Position numbers and translations under genes: made by a program
The notes under the pieces: model-generated
What the model was told of the DNA's origin: nothing
Databases searched by the model: none
What the model saw: only the letters and a program-made list of their open reading frames with translations
NCBI GenBank assembly: GCA_030680295.1
Contig: JAUXVU010000023.1
Coordinates: 372,001-436,000 of the forward strand
Length of the DNA stretch: 64,000 nt
Origin: Moraxellaceae bacterium
Lineage (GTDB): Bacteria; Pseudomonadota; Gammaproteobacteria; Pseudomonadales; Moraxellaceae
Direction of reading: 5' to 3'
Shown: positions 34,972-44,248 of the stretch, in pieces
How positions within the stretch are numbered: the first letter of the stretch is position 1
Layout of the letters: each line of letters starts with the position of its first letter

Positions 34972-37140
34972 CTAATCGTTACGCTTACCGTATTTATAGG
35001 CATATGCATATTTATAGCCATAGCTATAACCATACCCGCTACTAGCTTCTACCTGGTTTAACAGTACACCTTTTACTGCCACGCCAGCCTGATGCAACCT
35101 TTTAGCAGCATGCTCAATTTCCCTTAATGGAGTGGCTGCAAATCTGGCCAACAATAAAGTGGCACCTGCGTGTCGACCAATAATAGCTGCATCTGTTACC
35201 GCCATAACAGGCGGACTATCAATCAATACATAATCGTATCTCTGACCTACCTCTTTTAAAAAGGCCTCAAAGCGCGGGTGTAGCAAAAGCTCTGAGGGAT
35301 TTGGTGGCAGCTCACCGGTAGTCACGTAATCAAATCCTTTTATGCCTGATACTTGAATCACTTGGTCTACTTCGCGTTGCCCTGCAATCAGCTCACTTAA
35401 ACCACTATCGCGTGGCATGCCAAAATATTCATTTAAATATCCTCGGCGCATGTCTCCATCCACTAGCAACACCCGTTGCCCTGCAGCTGCTATAACTGCT
35501 GCTAAGTTCACAGACACAAAACTTTTACCCAGCTGGGGGCTTGGGCCGGTAATCATTAAAATATTGTTGGGCGCATCTAACAACGCAAAATGCAAGCTAG
35601 TGCGTAAACTACGTAAGCTTTCAACACTCAAATCATCCGGCGCAGCATGAGCCAATACAGATAAGCGCCCACCTTTTTTGGATATTTGTTTGAATAGCTT
35701 TTCCTGTGCCTCACTAACTGGAATAGTTGCTAGCACACTTAACCCCAGTTTGCTTTCAATCTGGTTGGCATCTTTAACACCACTTTTCAGCATTTGCCGG
35801 ACAAAAGCAAAACCCACACCTGCCATTAAACCCAGCATTAACGACAGCACTAAAATTAGTGGCTTTTTAGGTGCTACTGGTTTTAAGGGTAGTTGTGCAT
35901 TGTCTACTATCCGCACATTACCTACAGTGCCACCACGCACCACTTTCAGCTGCTGTGCATTATTTAGCAAAGTAGTGTACAACTCTTGGTTCACTTGCAG
36001 GTCGCGTGTTAACCGAAGTAGCTCCTGTTGTGTAGCAGGAAGTCGGGAAATATCGCCACTGAAACGCCCTTGCTCTGAGCGCAAAGCAGCAATTTGAGTA
36101 TCTAAGGCTTTTACCGAGGGGTGCTCAGCCGTGAAGCGGGTCAATAATGATTTACGTTCTTGCTGCAAGGTCACCAAGCTAGTTTCGGCTTGCACCGCCT
36201 GCTGCAACAGCAAATCACCTTCGCGCGTAATGTCTACTGATCCGGTGCGGCGGCGATAGTCATTAAAACGCACTTCGGCTACTTCTAAGGCTTTTTTAAC
36301 ATCAGGCAGCTGAGTCTCAATAAATGCTAATGTAGTTTCAGCCTCGGCAGACTTGCGCTCCACATTTTGACGCACATAGTTATTAGCCACTTGATTTAAC
36401 ACCTGCACCGCCAACTGACGGTTAGGGTGCTTAAAAGTAAGTTCGATTATGCCAGATTGGCGGCCTTTTTCACTTAAACTTAAATTCTCTGACAAACGAT
36501 TGATTGCTTCACCGCGGTTCATACGCGTCAGCACAAAACGCTGCCCTGCTTGGCCTGTAGCTGCACGCACAAATAGGCCCACGGGCTCACCCAACCATGT
36601 GGCTGTTAAGGTTTCATTCACTTTGCCACGGCTAACCAACTCACCTTCTGGGTCTATTAAGGCATACGCATCGTTACCCAAGAGTTCCACTAAAAACTGT
36701 TTGCCTTCACCTGCATCGGAAAGCTCAAAACGACCAACATCCAACTCGGCAGTTTCATCGGCCAATAAACGGCCAATAAACGGGAAGGTTTTTAGCCGAA
36801 CGTACAAGTCCAAGTTTAGGTCATCAACGGTTTTGCCCAGCACCATCCGTGAACGAATCAGTTCGATTTCAGTCACCACTTGGGTTTTGCCTTCAAATAA
36901 GTCGCCTAACTCTGCAGTAACCACCCCTAGGCCACCAGACTTATTATCTTCCACCTGCACCAAGCTATTCACTTGAAATATGGGGGTGGCTACTTGGGTA
37001 TATAGCACACCAAGCGCCAAGGCCGCACCTGCAAAAGCGGCGATAGCCCAGCGTGCGCCGATTAAGGTGCCTAATAACTCACGCATATCAATTGCGTCAC
37101 CATAGTCGCGACTATTTAATGCTGGGGACTGTTCTATCAT
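34972..37140 (-). CDS. wzc: Tyrosine autokinase / capsule co-polymerase Wzc (Etk)
   Basis: A 722-residue inner-membrane protein controlling capsule polymerisation and export. It has an N-terminal Wzz domain with two membrane helices (about 35-55 and 425-445) enclosing a long periplasmic part, then a BY-kinase domain: Walker A GPSPQLGKSF, Walker A' VLLVDGDMRRG and Walker B DYVLIDSPPV. The C-terminus is a tyrosine cluster, YGYSYGYKYAYAYKYG, the autophosphorylation site. The ATG at 37140 overlaps the wzb stop (ATGA). Wzb should dephosphorylate it, and Wza is its outer-membrane partner. Confidence 0.96.
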   Translation of the reverse strand: MIEQSPALNSRDYGDAIDMRELLGTLIGARWAIAAFAGAALALGVLYTQVATPIFQVNSLVQVEDNKSGGLGVVTAELGDLFEGKTQVVTEIELIRSRMVLGKTVDDLNLDLYVRLKTFPFIGRLLADETAELDVGRFELSDAGEGKQFLVELLGNDAYALIDPEGELVSRGKVNETLTATWLGEPVGLFVRAATGQAGQRFVLTRMNRGEAINRLSENLSLSEKGRQSGIIELTFKHPNRQLAVQVLNQVANNYVRQNVERKSAEAETTLAFIETQLPDVKKALEVAEVRFNDYRRRTGSVDITREGDLLLQQAVQAETSLVTLQQERKSLLTRFTAEHPSVKALDTQIAALRSEQGRFSGDISRLPATQQELLRLTRDLQVNQELYTTLLNNAQQLKVVRGGTVGNVRIVDNAQLPLKPVAPKKPLILVLSLMLGLMAGVGFAFVRQMLKSGVKDANQIESKLGLSVLATIPVSEAQEKLFKQISKKGGRLSVLAHAAPDDLSVESLRSLRTSLHFALLDAPNNILMITGPSPQLGKSFVSVNLAAVIAAAGQRVLLVDGDMRRGYLNEYFGMPRDSGLSELIAGQREVDQVIQVSGIKGFDYVTTGELPPNPSELLLHPRFEAFLKEVGQRYDYVLIDSPPVMAVTDAAIIGRHAGATLLLARFAATPLREIEHAAKRLHQAGVAVKGVLLNQVEASSGYGYSYGYKYAYAYKYGKRND

Positions 37141-37574
37141 ATAGCTAATCGTGTGGCCCAAGCCGACACGCCTTCATCGATTAATGTCAGTGCTGCTTCA
37201 AAAGCGGCACGATTTTGTTGGTAGGGGTCTGCTACGTCCGCCTGCTGCCAGTGGCAAAAGCGAAACACTTTGCCACGTGCACTGGGGAATTCTTTTTCGA
37301 TTGATTCTTTTTGCCGCTGAGTCATGACCAAAATAAGGTCATGAGTAGAGATAAGGTGGGCATTAATTTGCCGTGCCTTATGCTTTGAAAGGTCTATTTG
37401 GCGTTCAGACATAAGCGCAATTACGTGATCATCCGCAGGATTACCCACTAACGCGCCAAGGCCAGCTGAGCTGACGTGAATTTGCTGACCTAGTGCTTTT
37501 TGCAATAAATATTCGCCCATGGGGCTGCGGCATATATTACCTATACAAACCACCAACACCGACGATATTTTCAC
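37137..37574 (-). CDS. wzb: Low-molecular-weight protein-tyrosine phosphatase Wzb (Etp)
   Basis: A 145-residue cytoplasmic phosphatase with the P-loop VCIGNICRSP (CX5R, near residues 9-18) and the catalytic Asp in ADPYQQN near residue 113. It removes phosphate from the tyrosine cluster of Wzc so that capsule export can cycle. I chose the GTG at 37574: it overlaps the gfcD stop as GTGA and has GGAGTGG upstream. Another GTG four codons earlier has its purine run too close. Length fits the family. Confidence 0.94.
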   Translation of the reverse strand: MKISSVLVVCIGNICRSPMGEYLLQKALGQQIHVSSAGLGALVGNPADDHVIALMSERQIDLSKHKARQINAHLISTHDLILVMTQRQKESIEKEFPSARGKVFRFCHWQQADVADPYQQNRAAFEAALTLIDEGVSAWATRLAI

Positions 37575-39658
37575 GGCTTTAACCACTCCATGTTACCAAA
37601 CAACCTATCCGTGTCTTTGTCTTGTGTTAAGTCATACAAGGTATAACGTCGATTTAACCTAGCGCCACCGTCACGTGTTAACGGTGAGTAAGTTAAATTC
37701 GCTATGCTGCGCGTGCGGGTGGGCAATAATAAGTCAAGTGGCAGTAACACGTACATACCTTTGTCAAAACTACCTTCACCAAACTCTTCTGAAGACACAT
37801 CAGTAAAGGTGGCATAAGCACCAATACGCACGCCATTGCGGAACTCACGCGACAGGTCGATGGTGGTACCAATGTCGCCAGCTAAATAACGCCCTACTTT
37901 TACCTGCGCCAACACCCCTTCAAAGCCGGTTTTGGCATATAGGGTGACGTGACCGGTGGCCACCTTATAGTCTCGCAGGCCAAAGTCTTGTTCAAAGTCA
38001 CGTTGCCGTACGTAGTTGGCATCTACACCAAAGGCAAAACGAGAGTTACTGGGGCGGTACAACACTTCGCCACCCGCACCAGCAAACATGGTTTCTAACA
38101 AACCGCCATACACCATGCCATACCAGTCTTGGCCCAAACCACTGGTGGCCGTAACTTGCAGGTTGGGCAATGTCAGCTCGTTAGTAGTTAGGTATTCACG
38201 CAAAAAAGTACGCACACGCGGCAGATTACTGGGAGCGGTAAAATTAAATTCGTCGTAATTGTCGACGATGCGGTAGTTCAGCGCGCCCGCCACCCATACA
38301 TTCGGCGCCATACGCCACTCACCGGCCAGTTCGGCGTTTAACTGATACAAAATAAACGCATCTGGCCCACCAATGTTTTGGCTGTAATTAAGCCCTAAGC
38401 CACCATCAAAACGTTTAGGGGCAGCATAATAACTGTCCGTAGGCCCTTCAAACCCACCCGATGCAGGTGCCGATGCAAACACCACGTCATTACCGTTTGG
38501 TGTGGGGCTGGGCTGGGTGTGATTACGCACAAAGGCTTCACGGCGAATGTCGTAGTTAATGACATCCATGCCACGTGAATTGACCTGCATGCTGAACCAT
38601 TCAATATGTGGCGGCAAACGGTTGTGCAACACACGTGCAGCGCGGTCAACCACACGTGCGGGTTGATGGTCGTTATTTTGTTCCACTTCTACCCGAATGG
38701 TTTTTTCACCTTGGTGAATAGCAGACACTTCTACGCCTGTTTTTTCTGTTAGCGCCTTAGCAATTTCAGCCAAGTTTGCCCCACCCACCGATATAGGGCG
38801 GACTGGCTCTGGGCTTGGGTCTAATAATTTAGGTTGTGACTGCAGCTTGCGGAAATTGCTATGCAAGGTGAAACCAAACTGCGCCGTGTCACCGCGCTCA
38901 AAACCCACATTTAGCTCAAGGTTTGGCGTGGCACGCCAGGCTAAGCCAACATTCACCGGGCTGTTTTGTGTTTGGTTATTGTTGAATGGTTCAGACTCAT
39001 AGTCGTTACCATCCAATTCCACTTTCGCCACAAAGTTGGTATTGGGCACAAACCACGCCAAACCACCAATGATGCCGGCAGGCCCGCGGAAGTAACTGCC
39101 GGTATTAAAATCACCGCCGGTGCTGGCGTTAGTATTACTACGTGCGCGCTGCCCAAAACCATCAAAATCACCACGTGCCCCCATATAACCCCAAGCCACA
39201 CCCAGTGATACATCGACATCACCAAAACGTTTGTTGGCAATAAAGTATTCGCTGGAAAACAAACCTGTGCCACCTAGGTCACGCAGGCCCAGTGCCAACT
39301 GCGGCAAGTATTCAGACTCTTGTAATAAACGAATACGGGCATCAATGCTTTTGTCTTTGGTGCTTTGGCCGGTGGTACTAATACCAAACGCCACGTTTTT
39401 AATATCGATGTAGCGAAAACCGGCTTCTAACCAATCAAACGGCTGAAGCATTACATTTAAACGGGTGTAAGGGTCGGTATTGCTCAGCGTCAGGCTAATT
39501 TCACCTGCTTCACCAAAACGCGCGGTTGGTGTTTGCAGCAAACCTGCCCCGCCCCATGCGCCATAGGTCATCATCGGTTCGGCCTGCACCACCGTGGCTG
39601 GCAGCAAGGCAAGGGCAAATGTGGTGGCAAGAAGATGGCGGTGCTTAGAAGCGTTCAT
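37571..39658 (-). CDS. YjbH/GfcD-family outer-membrane beta-barrel protein
   Basis: A 695-residue secreted protein with a signal peptide (MNASKHRHLLATTFALALLPATVVQA in the sequence, cleaved near residue 26). The mature start TYGAWGGAGLLQTPTARFG and the many amphipathic strands are typical of the YjbH/GfcD (DUF940) family, thought to form outer-membrane barrels in group 4 capsule and exopolysaccharide secretion. The last part ends DRLFGNMEWLKP. The ATG overlaps the stop of the GfcB-GfcC gene (ATGA), and its own stop overlaps wzb. Its exact role beside Wza is not settled. Confidence 0.9.
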   Translation of the reverse strand: MNASKHRHLLATTFALALLPATVVQAEPMMTYGAWGGAGLLQTPTARFGEAGEISLTLSNTDPYTRLNVMLQPFDWLEAGFRYIDIKNVAFGISTTGQSTKDKSIDARIRLLQESEYLPQLALGLRDLGGTGLFSSEYFIANKRFGDVDVSLGVAWGYMGARGDFDGFGQRARSNTNASTGGDFNTGSYFRGPAGIIGGLAWFVPNTNFVAKVELDGNDYESEPFNNNQTQNSPVNVGLAWRATPNLELNVGFERGDTAQFGFTLHSNFRKLQSQPKLLDPSPEPVRPISVGGANLAEIAKALTEKTGVEVSAIHQGEKTIRVEVEQNNDHQPARVVDRAARVLHNRLPPHIEWFSMQVNSRGMDVINYDIRREAFVRNHTQPSPTPNGNDVVFASAPASGGFEGPTDSYYAAPKRFDGGLGLNYSQNIGGPDAFILYQLNAELAGEWRMAPNVWVAGALNYRIVDNYDEFNFTAPSNLPRVRTFLREYLTTNELTLPNLQVTATSGLGQDWYGMVYGGLLETMFAGAGGEVLYRPSNSRFAFGVDANYVRQRDFEQDFGLRDYKVATGHVTLYAKTGFEGVLAQVKVGRYLAGDIGTTIDLSREFRNGVRIGAYATFTDVSSEEFGEGSFDKGMYVLLPLDLLLPTRTRSIANLTYSPLTRDGGARLNRRYTLYDLTQDKDTDRLFGNMEWLKP

Positions 39659-40968
39659 TGCAAAGACTCCATCCACCACAGTTTGGCCAGCTCTTCAGTG
39701 GCCGCTACGGGCAGGCCTTTTATCGGCGTGGCAATAACGGCACCTGGGTCAACGCTGGGTGTGGGTTGTCGATTCCACAGCCCAAGTGCTAACTGATTAA
39801 CACTGCCATTGGCCGCTACCAAAACACCATGGCTAACCTTGCCAACGTCGCAGGCCGTTAGGTAGTCGCGTACTGACAGTTGTGGTTTATACGCTTGTTT
39901 GCAGATCACGCCATTGGGCGTAATAACGGTCACTGGCGCATCCGCCATTTGTGGCACTAATTTATCGCCGGCAGCCAACACGGGGTTACGTGCTGGGCTG
40001 GCATCTAACCAATAGGGGTCAATTTGCGGCAGCGCCCAGCGACCAGCCACCGGCAAGGCTTGGATTTGCGCATGCAGTCGCTGCAACACGGCACGCTGAT
40101 CTGCATTGTTTAAGCTGGCTTCGGCCATGCGAATATCAATTAATAAACCACGCTGCAAACGTTTGGCTTGTGGCAGCTTGGCTTGGCTATACACCGCCAC
40201 CACCGGTTGCTGCTGCCAACGGGGGTCACTACGCAACACATTACTTAAGCGCATTTCTTCAGTAAGACTAACGGCTTGCAACGGTTGGTCATGTTCGGGC
40301 TGGGGCAATAACTTTTGCGCTTCGCGGGGTACTAGTGCAAAACGACGGGTGGGGGTTAACCATTGCTCACTGGCCACCATGTCACCGGTATCTGGCGACA
40401 CCCAGTACACCGCACCCGGCCAAGTAACTTCATTGTTTTGTGAGCTAACTGGGCGCTCTTCAATACGCAGCAGTGGCAAACGCTTACCTGCCCAAACTTT
40501 GACTTGCTCTTCACGAACTAAAACCAGTTCGTATTGTTGTGTGTGCTGCTGAATGCCCGCTAACACACTGCGTGTGCGCTGCAACTGAACGGGTTGATTA
40601 GCAGGCAGAGTATGCAAGCCGGCATTAAAATAAGCGGCCGCCGGGCCAGCGCTAACATGATGCGCTAAGTCATCACCAATGCCCGCAGATGACGTGACCA
40701 CTCCATTGGTAATGGTTAACGCCATGGGGCCGGCACCAAACCATGCTTCCCGCCCGTGCTCACGAAAACCCAGTACAAACAGGGCTTCAGGACCACTACT
40801 GACTTTTAGATAACCAAAGTTGGGGTTAGTCGCTTTTTCTTCGAGTGGTGCCTGACCAATACCAGTCGCCAACAGTAAGCCATCACCGACGCCTTTTAGG
40901 ACCGGATTACAGGCGGCTAAGTTAGCCGCCAGCATCGTCACAAGCATTACACCCAAAAAGCGCTTCAT
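39655..40968 (-). CDS. GfcB-GfcC (YjbF-YjbG) fusion lipoprotein
   Basis: A 437-residue lipoprotein (MLAANLAAC lipobox, Cys20). Residues 20-215 fit the YjbF/GfcB lipoprotein pattern: LEALFVLGFRE-like strand, WFGAGPMALTITNGVV, a central TWPGAVYWVSPDTGDMV. Residues ~225-437 fit the GfcC/YjbG pattern: LPQAKRLQRGLLIDIRM, LPVAGRWALPQIDPYWLDA and LSVRDYLTACDV. In E. coli these are two separate genes (gfcB and gfcC); here they form one chain. It lies 15 bases after wza and overlaps gfcD, giving the gene order of the gfc operon. The domain border is estimated by eye. Confidence 0.75.
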   Translation of the reverse strand: MKRFLGVMLVTMLAANLAACNPVLKGVGDGLLLATGIGQAPLEEKATNPNFGYLKVSSGPEALFVLGFREHGREAWFGAGPMALTITNGVVTSSAGIGDDLAHHVSAGPAAAYFNAGLHTLPANQPVQLQRTRSVLAGIQQHTQQYELVLVREEQVKVWAGKRLPLLRIEERPVSSQNNEVTWPGAVYWVSPDTGDMVASEQWLTPTRRFALVPREAQKLLPQPEHDQPLQAVSLTEEMRLSNVLRSDPRWQQQPVVAVYSQAKLPQAKRLQRGLLIDIRMAEASLNNADQRAVLQRLHAQIQALPVAGRWALPQIDPYWLDASPARNPVLAAGDKLVPQMADAPVTVITPNGVICKQAYKPQLSVRDYLTACDVGKVSHGVLVAANGSVNQLALGLWNRQPTPSVDPGAVIATPIKGLPVAATEELAKLWWMESLQ

Positions 40969-40983
40969 GGCAGATTGGCCCGC

Positions 40984-42084
40984 TTAGTTATTAATATTGG
41001 TGGCGGTATTCACTAAACCCAATGACGGGAAAAGCTGGCTGATGAAACGGTTCCAACGCACAATGCCCGGCGCACCGATATAAACCACATCACCCGCTTT
41101 TAATTGGAAACGATCACTCATCACCAAGGCTAACGGGTCGTTAAGATCAAGCTGATACACAGAAGCTTGCGTGACAATGGCAGGGTCTGCACTGGTGTTA
41201 CGAATCACATAAACCGCACTGGACTTTGCCGAGGTTTGCAAGGCGCTGCCGCCCTGACCAATGGCATCAGCCAAGCTGATTGACGATGTGCGATAGGTGA
41301 GCGACTTCGGTGCTCGCAATTCGCCCATCAGGTAAATCTTTTTCTGGTCGTTGTACGGCAAGTGGATTGAGTCACCCGGCTTTAAAAATACATCAGCCAA
41401 TGGCGCGCCCATTTGCGTCAGCTTGTCTAAGTCCAACACATACACTTGACCGTCACGGGTCAGCGTTAGGTTAGAAAAGTCTGCCTTTTCACTTTCAACC
41501 GTGGCGCGGCCTAAGGCTTCACTTAATGACACCGGCACTGTGGTCAGATTAATAGGAGCTTTATTAACAAACGCCCCTGAAAAAGCAACACGCTGACTAT
41601 TGGTTCGCGCCAAACTCACATCAACCTGAGGTGAGCTCAGGAAACGAGCCAATTTGCTGGTTAGCTCGGTGCGTAACTCTTCAACTGTTTTGCCTGCCGC
41701 TAGGATATTGCCAGCATAGGGGTAAAACATGGTGCCGTCTTCACGCACCAATCGACTGGCGCTGTCCAGATTTTGCGTAGTACCGGGGTTTGTAAGCTGA
41801 GGGTGTTCCCAAATGGTGACTAGAATTTGGTCACCCACACCAATACGATAAACAGAAGGCTGAAATGACAGCAATTCTTCTGGAATTCTCGCTTCTTCTT
41901 TATCGGCTTCTTGCAGGGCAATGACTTTAGCAGACAGCGGAATCACCTGTACCGGCGCATCATCCGGCACATTGCCGCCGTGAAATAAGGGGTTGGGTAA
42001 GGATACATACTGGCCCGGGGCAAACACACAGGCCGATAATGAAAGCGCGATAACCGCGACAGGAAGTAACCTTTTACTATGCAT
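40984..42084 (-). CDS. wza: Outer-membrane polysaccharide export lipoprotein Wza (GfcE)
   Basis: A 366-residue lipoprotein forming the octameric export channel. The ATG at 42084 gives a lipoprotein signal with LSAC (Cys19). The PES domain follows: YRIGVGDQILVTIWEHPQL, REDGTMFYPYAGNILAAGKT, then two SLBB-type domains (VAFSGAFVNKAPINL; IYLMGELRAPKSLTY) and a C-terminal helix (RWNRFISQLFPSL) for the membrane ring. The frame extends 25 codons upstream but into the terminator hairpin, so that start is rejected. A TACAAT -10-like box lies at 42115-42120. Confidence 0.95.
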   Translation of the reverse strand: MHSKRLLPVAVIALSLSACVFAPGQYVSLPNPLFHGGNVPDDAPVQVIPLSAKVIALQEADKEEARIPEELLSFQPSVYRIGVGDQILVTIWEHPQLTNPGTTQNLDSASRLVREDGTMFYPYAGNILAAGKTVEELRTELTSKLARFLSSPQVDVSLARTNSQRVAFSGAFVNKAPINLTTVPVSLSEALGRATVESEKADFSNLTLTRDGQVYVLDLDKLTQMGAPLADVFLKPGDSIHLPYNDQKKIYLMGELRAPKSLTYRTSSISLADAIGQGGSALQTSAKSSAVYVIRNTSADPAIVTQASVYQLDLNDPLALVMSDRFQLKAGDVVYIGAPGIVRWNRFISQLFPSLGLVNTATNINN

Positions 42085-42146
42085 AATGTACTGCTCGTGA
42101 AATTCCGTTTCGCGATTGTAGCGGATAAACACTAATTTTAAGACAA

Positions 42147-42175
42147 AAAAATAGACCACATTGTGGTCTATTTTT
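42147..42175. terminator. Hairpin terminator between gfcA-like gene and wza
   Basis: Two perfect 14-base arms AAAAATAGACCACA (42147-42160) and TGTGGTCTATTTTT (42162-42175) face each other across one base, giving a stem flanked by A and T runs on both strands. It follows the gfcA-like gene by 20 bases and would end or attenuate its transcript before wza. Confidence 0.85.
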
Positions 42176-42195
42176 CATACAAACCAAGCTTTTGC

Positions 42196-42396
42196 TTAGT
42201 TTGTAGTACCTGTTGCACCTGAACCACCGCCATTAGCGGCAGCAGCTGCACCAGCAGCAACCAGAACAGTAACACCCAGAGCAGTTAACTGACCTGAAGT
42301 CATGCCCAGAGCAACTGTTGAATCACCAGCTGGCTCGGCAGCAAATGCTGTACCAGAAGCTAAAACTAAACCCAAAGCGATTGCGCGAATTTTCAT
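42196..42396 (-). CDS. Small GfcA/YjbE-like secreted protein
   Basis: A 66-residue protein with a signal peptide (MKIRAIALGLVLASGTAFA) and a short mature part rich in Ala, Gly and Thr: LTALGVTVLVAAGAAAAANGGG, cited here only as VLVAAGAAAAANGGG, ending SGATGTTN. The composition and the position upstream of wza-gfcBC-gfcD-wzb-wzc match GfcA (YmcD) of E. coli group 4 capsule. Its function there is poorly defined. The ATG at 42396 has a near-perfect GGAGGAG ribosome-binding site, suggesting strong expression. It has its own promoter and terminator. Confidence 0.75.
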   Translation of the reverse strand: MKIRAIALGLVLASGTAFAAEPAGDSTVALGMTSGQLTALGVTVLVAAGAAAAANGGGSGATGTTN

Positions 42397-42421
42397 ATAT
42401 TTCTCCTCCATGTTTGAATGC

Positions 42422-42450
42422 AAATTAACCTGATCTGAAGCTCAGGTCAA
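42422..42450 (-). promoter_or_regulatory. Promoter of the gfcA-like gene with dyad in the spacer
   Basis: Minus-strand -35 TTGACC (42445-42450) and -10 TAATTT (42422-42427) are 17 bases apart. The spacer holds an inverted repeat, ACCTGA-N8-TCAGGT, overlapping both boxes. This may be an operator for a dimeric regulator. Confidence 0.6.
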
Positions 42451-42472
42451 GTTGCAGTGTATGAATGTTTAA

Positions 42473-44248
42473 TTAAAATGCCCAAACCAACGGAATTAAC
42501 CCCACCGTTACCGCACCCGCTACCAAGCTCATGGGCACACCCACTCTTAGGTAGTCACTGAAGCGATAACCACCGGGGCCCATCACCATCAAATTGGTTT
42601 GATAACCCAAGGGCGTCATAAAGCTGGCCGATGCACCAAACATAATGGCCATCATAAAGGGCAGCGGGCTGACATCCAGCTGCGCTGCAGCGCCCAGTGC
42701 AATCGGGAACATCAACACAGCCGCGGCGTTATTGGTGATGACTTCGGTAAATAGTGCCGTCAGCACATAAATAATGAGCAACACCAGCCAAGGCGACATG
42801 GCAGTGCCTTTGGGGAATAACGCATCAACGATATATTGCGCCGCGCCGCTTTGCTGCATGGCCGCCCCCAACGCAAACGAGGCACCAATCACGGTCAGTA
42901 CGGGCAAGTTAATCGATACCATTTGCCGCGCCCGGTTTACCGACACACAGCCGGTTAACAACATGGCACCACCGGCCAAAAACACCGACTCCAGCACCGA
43001 CATTAAGTCCAGCACGTTTAACAGCACCATGCCGGCCAAAATACCCACGGCTAACGGCGCCTTACGGAAATCAGGCGGCGCTGAGTCTTTCAGCGGACTA
43101 ACCAACAAAAAGTCACGACGATAACGATACTGCTCAACAAACTGGTCGCTGGTTTCCAGCAGCAGCGTGTCGCCACTTTTCATTTGCTCGTCACCGACGT
43201 TGCCTTCTAGGCGCACACCGTTACGGCTGATGCACAAAATAGCGGCTTGGTAATGCGTGCGAAATGCTGACTGCTTAACAGTTTTGCCCACATGCGGAAA
43301 GTCTGGCGCCAACACCACTTCCACTAAACAACGTTGCTCATGACGCAGGCCTAATTTTTCGGCATCACCATAAGCGGCCTGCAAACCGTTAATACGCTGT
43401 AATTCACGTGCAAACGCCGGTGGACCGACAAAAATCAGGCGGTCGCCATGTTGTAACTGGAAGTCCGGACTCACCGGTGAATACAGATGATCTTGGCGCA
43501 GCACCTCGGTTAAAAAACCATGCGCCAAACTTCGTAAGCCGGCCGCAGTAATGGTGCGACCCGCCAATGGGCTGCCTTCCGGAATGAGCATTTCCACACG
43601 GTATTCGCGCGCTTGCTCCATTTGCTCGACCAGACCTTCGCGGTCTGGCAGCAGCCAGCGACCAAAGAAAATAAGGAAGGCACTACAGACAATCAGCAGT
43701 GGCACACCTACCCAAGCTAAGTCGAACAGGCGAAAACCCGCCATGCCTTCTTTGTGCATCAGGCCGTCGACGACTAAGTTGGTCGACGTGCCAATCAGGG
43801 TGGTGGTGCCGCCCAAAATGGCGGCATAACTCAGCGGCAGCAATAAGCGCGAGGCCGGCACTTTTAAGCGTTGCGCCCATTCCTGCACCGCCGGAATCAT
43901 CATGGCAACCACAGTGGTGTTATTCAAAAATGCGCTTAATAAAGAACTGGGAATCAGCAAGCGAATCAAACTGCCGCGCTGCGTTTTAGGATGCCCCAAT
44001 AAACGGTGCGCCAACCAATAAATGGCGCCGGTATCACGCAATGCAGCCGCCAACACATACAGCAGCGCAATGGTCATTAGGCCGGTGTTGGCAAAGCCCA
44101 GCAGCGCATCGGTGGGGCTTATCACTTTGGTGAGCACTAGCACCGCCAATGCCGCCATCAGCGTGGCGTCGGCAGGGAAGCGGTTGCTAGCAAGCAGACC
44201 TAAGGCCACCAAGATGGTGCCTAGGGTAATAATGATGTCCGGTGTCAT
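42473..44248 (-). CDS. SLC13-family permease with two RCK_C domains
   Basis: A 591-residue inner-membrane transporter. Two sets of membrane helices (residues 1-200 and 400-591) of the CitMHS/DASS type carry the motifs SAFLNNTTVVAMMIP and TEVITNNAAAVLMFP and the closing MTPLGYQTNLMVMGPGGY. Between them lie two TrkA-C (RCK_C) domains, around residues 215-300 and 310-385 (VEMLIPEGSPLAGRTI; LVEVVLAPDFPHVGKTV). Such proteins are often annotated as sodium/sulfate or dicarboxylate carriers; the substrate is not predictable. The start overlaps the stop of the RmlD-TadA gene by four bases, so the two are coupled. Confidence 0.9.
   Translation of the reverse strand: MTPDIIITLGTILVALGLLASNRFPADATLMAALAVLVLTKVISPTDALLGFANTGLMTIALLYVLAAALRDTGAIYWLAHRLLGHPKTQRGSLIRLLIPSSLLSAFLNNTTVVAMMIPAVQEWAQRLKVPASRLLLPLSYAAILGGTTTLIGTSTNLVVDGLMHKEGMAGFRLFDLAWVGVPLLIVCSAFLIFFGRWLLPDREGLVEQMEQAREYRVEMLIPEGSPLAGRTITAAGLRSLAHGFLTEVLRQDHLYSPVSPDFQLQHGDRLIFVGPPAFARELQRINGLQAAYGDAEKLGLRHEQRCLVEVVLAPDFPHVGKTVKQSAFRTHYQAAILCISRNGVRLEGNVGDEQMKSGDTLLLETSDQFVEQYRYRRDFLLVSPLKDSAPPDFRKAPLAVGILAGMVLLNVLDLMSVLESVFLAGGAMLLTGCVSVNRARQMVSINLPVLTVIGASFALGAAMQQSGAAQYIVDALFPKGTAMSPWLVLLIIYVLTALFTEVITNNAAAVLMFPIALGAAAQLDVSPLPFMMAIMFGASASFMTPLGYQTNLMVMGPGGYRFSDYLRVGVPMSLVAGAVTVGLIPLVWAF

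Noticed and set aside
42085-42159. 25-codon upstream extension of Wza
   Set aside because: It begins inside the terminator hairpin and would place the lipoprotein signal internally.
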